Part shown: positions 1 to 5,593 of the stretch, in pieces
Layout: the number at the start of each line of letters is the position of its first letter
Numbering within the stretch: the first letter of the stretch is position 1
Assembly: GCA_013414705.1 (NCBI GenBank)
Contig: CP058705.1
Location: 314,638-321,044 of the forward strand
Direction of reading: 5' to 3'
DNA: 6,407 bases
Source: Defluviicoccus sp.
GTDB lineage: Bacteria; Pseudomonadota; Alphaproteobacteria; Rhodospirillales; Defluviicoccaceae
The notes under the pieces: generated by a model
Databases searched by the model: none
What the model was told of the DNA's origin: nothing
What the model saw: only the letters and a program-made list of their open reading frames with translations
Translations under genes and position numbers: made by a program

Positions 1-495
1 TGGCCACAGCATCACCATCACGGCGGTGCCCTGCGCCCAGATCTGGCGTTCGTGCAGCCTGCCATTGTGGCTGACCCGGAATACCTCCGGGTAGCCTTCA
101 TCGGTGACCTTGACCCGGATGCACGCCGTCGACATCGGGGTGCGCCAGCGGGCGGACAGGCGCGGCAGCCACGCCCGGCCATAGCCACTGTCGGGCGCCA
201 GCGTGAAGTCCGGCTTCGCCGTCTGCAGGATCGGCGCCAGGGCGGCGAGCCAGCCGTCGGCGGTGAACTGCGCGAGCGCAGGATGATCGATGACCGTCAC
301 CCGATCCGCCCCGTGTGCGGCGAGTGCGTCAGTCATGGCCTCCACATCCGCATCGGCGAACCGGCCGGGCAGAACGACGTGGACGGAACTCGCGACGCTG
401 TTCGCCAGCTCCCGCGCCTCTTCCACGCACTCGAGCGTCGCCTGCGACAGTTCGTCAAATGCCGTCTCGGCGACGACGACCACGGGTCTCGCCAT
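1..495 (-). CDS. etfA: Electron transfer flavoprotein alpha subunit, mycofactocin-associated type, N-terminal part (cut by window edge)
   Basis: Reading the minus strand from the ATG at 495-493 gives 165 codons with no stop before the window edge, so the gene is 3'-incomplete; full ETF-alpha proteins are about 310-330 residues. What is present matches ETF-alpha domain I. It starts with the strand VVVVAE and the family phrase (L)SQATLECVEEARELA, followed by VHVVLPG, then GADRVTVIDHPAL and a W-L-A-A-L-A-P-I helix. After that come D-F-T-L-A-P-D-S-G-Y-G-R-A-W-L-P-R-L-S-A-R. The C-terminal FAD-binding domain lies off the window. ETF is an FAD heterodimer that takes electrons from flavoprotein dehydrogenases and passes them to ETF:quinone oxidoreductase. 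The start is fixed by a strong Shine-Dalgarno and by a 1-nt TGATG overlap with the upstream oxidoreductase stop, suggesting translational coupling. No beta subunit is visible; it may lie beyond the left edge. The sequence is divergent from housekeeping ETF, consistent with the ETF pairs found near mycofactocin operons. Confidence 0.85.
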   Translation of the reverse strand, partial: MARPVVVVAETAFDELSQATLECVEEARELANSVASSVHVVLPGRFADADVEAMTDALAAHGADRVTVIDHPALAQFTADGWLAALAPILQTAKPDFTLAPDSGYGRAWLPRLSARWRTPMSTACIRVKVTDEGYPEVFRVSHNGRLHERQIWAQGTAVMVMLWP

Positions 496-2453
496 CAGAC
501 AGCCCTCCCTGCCTTTTCGCCTTCGATGATCGCCGCGTGCGCCCGGCGGGGAGCCACGCAGTCGCCAATGCGGTGGAGCTCCGGCACCCGGCCCTTGAGC
601 TGGGTGTAAAGGGAGCAGTTGGCGCGTCGGTGGATCGAAAGCACGATCGTATCTGCGGGCGGAAACTGGATGATCTGGCCGCTGTAGTTGTGCAGTGCCG
701 TGACTACCCGGTCCTCGATGCCGAGCACCGAGTGATTGGGCGTGCAGGTGATTCCGAGCCGGCGTGACTGCCGGTACCAATTCTCCAGGTCGAGGGTCAC
801 GCCCAGGTCCTGGCCGACGTAGAGCGTCTGGGTGACCACCTCGACCTCGCAGCCTTGCTCGGCCATGAATTCCGCCGTGCTCGTCGCCTCGTGGAATCCC
901 AGACGGTCGATCAGCAGCACGCGCTTGCCGGGCGTCACCCGGCCGGAGAGGATGTCGGTGACGTCGGCGACGGCAGGTCCGTCGGCGCCCGGGATCGACG
1001 TGCGGTCAGGACTGGAGCCGGTTGCGACGATGACGGCTTCAGGGTCGGTTGCCAGCACCGTCTCGGCATCGGCGGCGACGTTCGTGTGCACGGCCACGTT
1101 GAGTGTCTCGACCTCGCGCAGTAGGTTGCGGACGATGTCGCCGAACTCCGCCCGGGTGGTGACCCGCACCGTCCAGACGATCTGCCCGCCCAGCCGGTCC
1201 TCCTTTTCGAGCAGCGTTACCTTGTGGCCACGCCGGGCGGCGATGACGGCGGCTTTCAGGCCGGCGGGGCCGCCGCCGATCACCGTCACCCGCTTCGGCT
1301 TTGCCACCCGCTGCAGGGTGCCGGCACCCATCGTCTGCTCGCGGCCGGTCGCAGGTGTTTCGATGCAGCCGAGCCAGCGATTGAGGCCCATGCGGCCGAC
1401 GCATTCCTGGTTGCACGACAGGCACAGCCGGATGTCGTCGGCCTGATTTTCGCGTGCCTTGCGGCCGAATTCCGGGTCGGCGATCTGCGCCCGGACGACA
1501 CCGACCAGATCGGCGTGGCCTTCGGAAAGGATGCGCTCGGCCTGGATCGGGTCTTTCACCCGGCCCACGCCGATCACCGGCAGCTGCACCGCCTTGCGGA
1601 TCGCCGACGGGATGAACATCGCGTAGTTGGGTGGGATGCGCATCGACGCTTCGATCATGTAGAGCGTCTGGGTGGCGGTGCCGATCGAGGTGTTGATGCA
1701 GTCGATCAGCCGGTCGCGCTCGAGCAGGAGCGCGAGGTCGACTGCCTCTTCGATGGTGATGCCGTCGCGGATCAACTCGTCGCCGCACAGGCGCACGCTC
1801 AGCACGTAGTCCCGGCCGACCGCGAGCCGGATGGCGGCGATGATCTCGCGCAGCAGCCGTGCCCGGTTCTCCAGGCTGCCGCCGTAGCTGTCGGTGCGCT
1901 TGTTGGTACTGCGCGAAAGGAACTGGCGGACGATCGAGGAATGCGAGCACTGCAGCTCGACGCCGTCGAAGCCGCCGCGCTTGGTATGGCTCGCCACCAT
2001 GGCGTAGCCCTCGATGATCTGCCGGATGTCCTCCAGTTCCACCGCCTTTGGCACTTCGCGGAACAGCGGATCGGCGATCGCCGACGGTGCCCAGGCCGGC
2101 AGGCGGGTGAACATGCCGCTGGCCTGGCCGCCGTTGTGATTGATCTGCGCCAGGATGGGCACGCCTTCCGCGTGAATCATCTCGGTGATCCGCCGGTAGC
2201 CGGGGAGCACCGCCGGGTTGAAGGCGTGGATCAGCTTCTCGTACGGATGGTCGGTGGGGTGAGTCGAATGCTCCTCGGTGATGATCAGTCCGACGCCGCC
2301 GCGGGCCCGCTCCCGGTAGTAGTAGGCATGCCGGTCGCTCGGCATGTAGTCCTCGGCGTAATTGGTCAGATGGGCCGAGAACACGATCCGATTCTGGACG
2401 GTGATGCTGCCCAGCTTCATCGGCGTGAACAGCAGGCGTGACGGAGCGGTCAT
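495..2453 (-). CDS. Mycofactocin-associated FadH/OYE-family flavin oxidoreductase (intact 4Fe-4S motif)
   Basis: This 652-residue protein has the usual length and layout of the 2,4-dienoyl-CoA reductase (FadH) / trimethylamine dehydrogenase family. Residues 5-330 form an FMN TIM barrel: LFTPMKLGSITVQNRIVFSA at the start, H106-N-G-G-Q in the active-site loop, GFDGVELQCS at 161-170, QFLSRSTNKRTDSYGG at 177-192, and GVGRVKDP at 295-302. A 4Fe-4S site follows with Cys344, 347, 351 and 363 (CxxCxxxCx11C). An FAD-binding Rossmann fold begins at 389-398 (VTVIGGGPAG), and the protein ends with the family GDCVAP motif at 630-635. Related proteins sit beside mycofactocin genes in other bacteria, where two numbered subfamilies are recognised; I cannot say which number this one is. 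Substrate is unknown. The second nucleotide-binding fold (511-532) lacks a GxGxxG loop, which together with the downstream etfA suggests electrons leave to ETF rather than coming from NADPH (inference). The gene starts 1 nt after the preceding stop, behind a strong Shine-Dalgarno. Confidence 0.88.
   Translation of the reverse strand: MTAPSRLLFTPMKLGSITVQNRIVFSAHLTNYAEDYMPSDRHAYYYRERARGGVGLIITEEHSTHPTDHPYEKLIHAFNPAVLPGYRRITEMIHAEGVPILAQINHNGGQASGMFTRLPAWAPSAIADPLFREVPKAVELEDIRQIIEGYAMVASHTKRGGFDGVELQCSHSSIVRQFLSRSTNKRTDSYGGSLENRARLLREIIAAIRLAVGRDYVLSVRLCGDELIRDGITIEEAVDLALLLERDRLIDCINTSIGTATQTLYMIEASMRIPPNYAMFIPSAIRKAVQLPVIGVGRVKDPIQAERILSEGHADLVGVVRAQIADPEFGRKARENQADDIRLCLSCNQECVGRMGLNRWLGCIETPATGREQTMGAGTLQRVAKPKRVTVIGGGPAGLKAAVIAARRGHKVTLLEKEDRLGGQIVWTVRVTTRAEFGDIVRNLLREVETLNVAVHTNVAADAETVLATDPEAVIVATGSSPDRTSIPGADGPAVADVTDILSGRVTPGKRVLLIDRLGFHEATSTAEFMAEQGCEVEVVTQTLYVGQDLGVTLDLENWYRQSRRLGITCTPNHSVLGIEDRVVTALHNYSGQIIQFPPADTIVLSIHRRANCSLYTQLKGRVPELHRIGDCVAPRRAHAAIIEGEKAGRAV
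503..509 (-). promoter_or_regulatory. Shine-Dalgarno of etfA
   Basis: The minus strand reads GGGAGGG, 7 nt before the ATG at 495. It lies inside the end of the preceding oxidoreductase gene. It fixes the start of the incomplete ETF-alpha gene. Confidence 0.75.
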
Positions 2454-2454
2454 C

Positions 2455-4431
2455 TCACACCTCCCGCCCGGCGCGATAGCCTTCGAGGATCGCTTGGCTC
2501 ATGTAGCGGGGCGCGACGCAATCGCCGGCGCGGAAGACGCGCACGCCCGCTTGCTTGAGCTCGAAGTACAGATCTTCGTCCGGCAGTTCGTGGACGACGG
2601 GGACCACCAGATCGACGTCCTCGATGCGGATGGGCTGGTGGTCGAAGACGTCGATGCCCTCCACCCTATGCCCCGCTACCGTCTGTACCGCGACCTGCGG
2701 CCGGAAGACGATCCCCTTGCCCGCGGCGCGCTGGTTCCACGGCGTCAGTTCCAGGGATGCGGTCAGCCGCTGGCCGACAAACATGTCGCGGGTGACCACC
2801 TCCACCCGCCATCCCTGTTCGGCCAGCCGTTCGGCGACACTCATCCCGATCTGATCGCCGATCACATCCAGCACCACGGCGTGGCCGGGATCGGGCGGCA
2901 GGCCGTCTCCCATCACTTGGCGCGGGGTCAGCGCCGGCAAGCCGTTCTCGAAGGCGACGGCAGGCACCGTGCCGGGCTTTGCGCCGACCGTGACGATCAC
3001 CGCATCCGGCTGCTCTTCGTGCACCAGTTCCGGCGTTACCCGCACTCCCGTGCGGATGGCGACGTTGAGCTTGCGCACCTGCGCCTCCAGCCAGTCTGCC
3101 GCTAGCGCCAGCCGCTCGCGGCCCGGTGCGCGCGCCGCCAGCCGCAGCGCACCGCCCAACTGTTCGCCCTGTTCCCAGATCGTCACCTCGTGACCGCGCA
3201 GGGCGGCCACCCGAGCCGCCTCCAGGCCAGCCGGGCCGGCGCCGACTACCATCACCCGGTAGTGCACCGGTGCCCGGGTCAGCGGCGCGAATTCCGCCGT
3301 TCCCTCATAGCCGGCGGCGGGATTGTTGACGCAGCTCAGCCGCGGGTTCTGCACCAGGCCCACGACGTTGTCCTGATTGGACAGGATGCAGGGTCGGATC
3401 TCGGCGACGTTGCCGTCACGCACCTTGGCCGGCAGGTCGGGGTCGGCGATCAGCGCCCGGGTCATCTCGACCGCGTCCGCCTGGCCGCCCGCCACCAGGC
3501 CCGCCGCCATCACCGGATCGACGATGCTGCCTTGCGCGAACGCCGGGACGGAGACTGCGGATTTGATCACTCCCGCCAGATGCGCCGCGAAGCCCGGCGA
3601 GGCGTAGAGGCCGGGGCGGGTGAGGTGGCCGCTGTAGATGCTGCCGCTGGTGACGCTGATGAAATCGACGAGGCCGTCAACGGCGATCGTCCGGGCGATC
3701 GCCGCCGCGTCTTCCGGCTTGATACCGGCCCAGGGCGCGTACTCGTCGGTGCACAGCCGCAGGCCCACGATCCGCTCGCGCCCGACCTCGTCGCGCACCG
3801 CTTGCAGGACTTCGCGCAGGAAACGCAGGCGCCCGGCGAGCTCGCCGCCGTAGTCATCCGTGCGCTGGTTGGTCAGGGGCGAGAGGAACTGCCGGATCAG
3901 GCTGTCCTGGCCGGCGTTGATCTCGACCCCGTCCAGTTCGCCCGCCACCGCGTAGCGCGCGGCCGCGACGAACCCTTCGGTCACCGCGGCGATGTCCTCA
4001 GGCTCCATCTCCTTCGGCATTTCGCGACTGTTGACCTCCGGCACCGGCGACGGCGCCCATAGCGGCGCCTGCGAGTAGTGGCTGCTGCCCTGCATGCCGC
4101 TGTGGGTCAGGTGCGCCAGGACCAGTGCGCCATGGCGGTGAACGGCGTCCGCCATCAGCCGGTAGCCTTCGGTGACCTTCGGATCGTAGCCGAAGACCGA
4201 GTACTCGTAAGGCCAGTCGGAGGGATGAACGACGCTGCCTTCGAGGACGATGGTGCCGGCGCCACCGGCAGCCCGCGCACCGTAGTACGCCGCATGGCGC
4301 TTCTCGAAGACGTGGTGGGTGGCGAAATTGGTCTGGTGCGCCGCGAACACGAAGCGGTTTGCCGCCGAACGGTCTCCCAGAGACAGGGGAGCGAAGAGAC
4401 AGCCGAAATCGTTCTGTCGCTGTGTGGTCAT
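2455..4431 (-). CDS. Mycofactocin-associated FadH/OYE-family flavin oxidoreductase with a degraded 4Fe-4S motif
   Basis: This 658-residue paralogue of the next gene shares its whole architecture. An FMN TIM barrel spans about 10-345: LFAPLSLGDRSAANRFVFAA, H110-S-G-M-Q in the active-site loop, LDGVEINAG at 166-174, and QFLSPLTNQRTDDYGG at 181-196. The FAD Rossmann fold starts at 393-402 (VMVVGAGPAG), and a GDCVAP motif lies at 636-641. Where the family carries a CxxCxxxCx11C iron-sulfur site, this protein reads Cys348, Ser351, Asn355 and Cys367 at exactly the same spacing. Two of four ligands are therefore missing and a normal 4Fe-4S cluster is unlikely. The second nucleotide fold (518-535) is also atypical. 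No frameshift is seen and flanking residues are well kept, so it looks like a functional, specialised enzyme, not a decaying copy. The reaction is unknown; a partner or regulatory role beside the intact paralogue is possible. The start is preceded by only a weak purine stretch (TTGGGACG). It lies 85 nt after mftC. Confidence 0.87.
   Translation of the reverse strand: MTTQRQNDFGCLFAPLSLGDRSAANRFVFAAHQTNFATHHVFEKRHAAYYGARAAGGAGTIVLEGSVVHPSDWPYEYSVFGYDPKVTEGYRLMADAVHRHGALVLAHLTHSGMQGSSHYSQAPLWAPSPVPEVNSREMPKEMEPEDIAAVTEGFVAAARYAVAGELDGVEINAGQDSLIRQFLSPLTNQRTDDYGGELAGRLRFLREVLQAVRDEVGRERIVGLRLCTDEYAPWAGIKPEDAAAIARTIAVDGLVDFISVTSGSIYSGHLTRPGLYASPGFAAHLAGVIKSAVSVPAFAQGSIVDPVMAAGLVAGGQADAVEMTRALIADPDLPAKVRDGNVAEIRPCILSNQDNVVGLVQNPRLSCVNNPAAGYEGTAEFAPLTRAPVHYRVMVVGAGPAGLEAARVAALRGHEVTIWEQGEQLGGALRLAARAPGRERLALAADWLEAQVRKLNVAIRTGVRVTPELVHEEQPDAVIVTVGAKPGTVPAVAFENGLPALTPRQVMGDGLPPDPGHAVVLDVIGDQIGMSVAERLAEQGWRVEVVTRDMFVGQRLTASLELTPWNQRAAGKGIVFRPQVAVQTVAGHRVEGIDVFDHQPIRIEDVDLVVPVVHELPDEDLYFELKQAGVRVFRAGDCVAPRYMSQAILEGYRAGREV
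2459..2465 (-). promoter_or_regulatory. Shine-Dalgarno of the second oxidoreductase
   Basis: The minus strand reads GGGAGGT, 5 nt before the ATG at 2453. It lies within the last codons of the upstream oxidoreductase. It supports the ATG that follows the upstream TGA by a single base. Confidence 0.8.
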
Positions 4432-4447
4432 CGTCCCAAGATCCCGC

Positions 4448-4462
4448 GCCGGCCGTGCCGGC
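4448..4462 (-). other. GC-rich hairpin in the mftC / oxidoreductase gap
   Basis: The inverted repeat has two copies of GCCGGC around a 3-nt loop, giving a 6-bp all-GC stem. It ends 16 nt before the ATG of the first oxidoreductase, so it could limit ribosome access or protect the transcript. There is no following U-tract, so it is not an intrinsic terminator. The function is inferred from position only. Confidence 0.4.
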
Positions 4463-4491
4463 AGCCTCTGTGTTGTTGCTTTGTTTTTGCG

Positions 4492-4507
4492 CCGCCCGTC
4501 AGGGCGG
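4492..4507 (-). other. GC-rich hairpin just downstream of mftC
   Basis: The minus strand reads CCGCCC-TGAC-GGGCGG, a perfect 6-bp GC stem with a 4-nt loop, 9 nt after the mftC TAA. It is followed by an A-rich stretch (CGCAAAAACAAAG), not a U-tract, so it does not fit a classical Rho-independent terminator on this strand. It may be an intercistronic stability or processing element, or a partial attenuator. Confidence 0.45.
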
Positions 4508-4516
4508 GTCGCTCGT

Positions 4517-5593
4517 TTACGCTCGCACCGTCTCAGGTGCGCTCCGGACGGCAGATGTCATCGCCACCGCCACCGGGACCGGTTCGGTCTTTTCGAACAC
4601 GCAGTCGGGGTCGGGCGCGTCCAGTGACCGGCCGGTGAAGTGTTTCACTGCCATGCAGCCGCCGTGACACTTGCTATACGCGTTGCACGACTGGCAGCTT
4701 CCGCCCACCTGCCACTCGCGCAGGTGGGCAAACAGCGGTGACGTGCGCCAGACACCGGCAAAGCCGCCTTCGTGGCGGACGTTGCCGCCGGAGAATTCCG
4801 GTGCCAGCATGAACGGACACGCATAGACCTCGCCCACCGGATCGACGCAGCAGACGATGCGTCCGGCACCGCACATGTTCAGGCCGTCCATTGGCTGGCC
4901 GTAGGCCGAGAGGTGAAAGAACGAATCTCCGGTCAGCACGTCCGGATGCTTGAGCAGCCACTCGTAGAGGCCGCGGTTCTGCGCGTGCGTCGGCCGCAGC
5001 GCCTCCCAGACATTCACACCGCGGCCCGACGGACGCAGCCGGGTGAGCCGCAGCTCGGCCTCGTAGCGGCCGGCCAGTGCGTAGAGATCGTCGATCTCGG
5101 GATAATTGTGACGGGTGACGGTCGCGTTGATCTTGAACCGGAAGCCGTGCTTTGCGAGCCGCTCCATGGCGCGCCGGGCGCGGTCGTAGGAGCCCTCGCC
5201 GCGCACCGGATCGTTGGTCTCCGGCGTGGCTCCGTCGACGCTGATCTGCACATCGAGGTAATCCCGCGAGGCGATCCAGGCGGCGGCTGCGTCGTCGATG
5301 AGCGTGCCGTTGGTGCTGAACTTCACGCCGACACCGCGGTCGAGCGCATGGTCCATGAGCTCGAAGAAGTCGCGCCGACTCATCGGCTCGCCGCCACCGA
5401 CGTTGATGTAGAACACCTTCATCTCCGCCCACTCGTCGATCAGCCGCTTGGCTTCGGCCGTCGTGAGCTCGTCGCGGCGGCGCCTGCCGGAAGACGAGAG
5501 GCAGTGGACGCACTGCAGGTTGCAGCCATACGTGATCTCCCAGGTCAGGCAGATCGGAGCGTCGAGACCTTTGCGGAATACCTCGTAGCTCAT
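4517..5593 (-). CDS. mftC: Mycofactocin radical SAM maturase MftC
   Basis: This 358-residue radical SAM/SPASM protein is the most diagnostic gene of the window. The SAM-binding cluster motif is C24-N-L-Q-C28-V-H-C31 (CxxxCxxC) in the context LTWEITYGCN. The SAM motif GGGEP is at 66-70, followed by KFSTNGTLI (91-99) and DVQISVDGA (114-122). The SPASM region supplies ligands for auxiliary 4Fe-4S clusters: Cys241, 248, 249, 259, 300, 303, 309, 313 and 331. In studied systems MftC works with the MftB chaperone on the short MftA peptide. It oxidatively decarboxylates the C-terminal tyrosine and then cross-links it to the adjacent valine, the first steps toward mycofactocin. Those partners are not in the window. 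The start MSYEVFRKG is chosen because a strong Shine-Dalgarno precedes it and its ATGA overlaps the upstream stop; the open frame continues 76 codons further upstream only as a shadow inside the methyltransferase gene. The last 20 or so residues are an unconserved-looking tail. Confidence 0.93.
   Translation of the reverse strand: MSYEVFRKGLDAPICLTWEITYGCNLQCVHCLSSSGRRRRDELTTAEAKRLIDEWAEMKVFYINVGGGEPMSRRDFFELMDHALDRGVGVKFSTNGTLIDDAAAAWIASRDYLDVQISVDGATPETNDPVRGEGSYDRARRAMERLAKHGFRFKINATVTRHNYPEIDDLYALAGRYEAELRLTRLRPSGRGVNVWEALRPTHAQNRGLYEWLLKHPDVLTGDSFFHLSAYGQPMDGLNMCGAGRIVCCVDPVGEVYACPFMLAPEFSGGNVRHEGGFAGVWRTSPLFAHLREWQVGGSCQSCNAYSKCHGGCMAVKHFTGRSLDAPDPDCVFEKTEPVPVAVAMTSAVRSAPETVRA

Noticed and set aside
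1224..2441. A 405-codon open frame on the plus strand opposite the second oxidoreductase
   Set aside because: It is antisense to a clear flavoprotein gene, has a composition rich in Arg, Asp, Ala and His with no recognisable domain, and is typical of high-GC shadow frames.
3190..4062. A 290-codon open frame on the plus strand opposite the first oxidoreductase
   Set aside because: No family motifs, low-complexity Arg/Ala/Asp composition, and complete overlap with a well-supported gene on the other strand.
4492..4507. Rho-independent terminator after mftC
   Set aside because: The stem is good but is followed by an A-rich run, not a U-tract, on the transcribed strand. On the opposite strand there is no gene to terminate.
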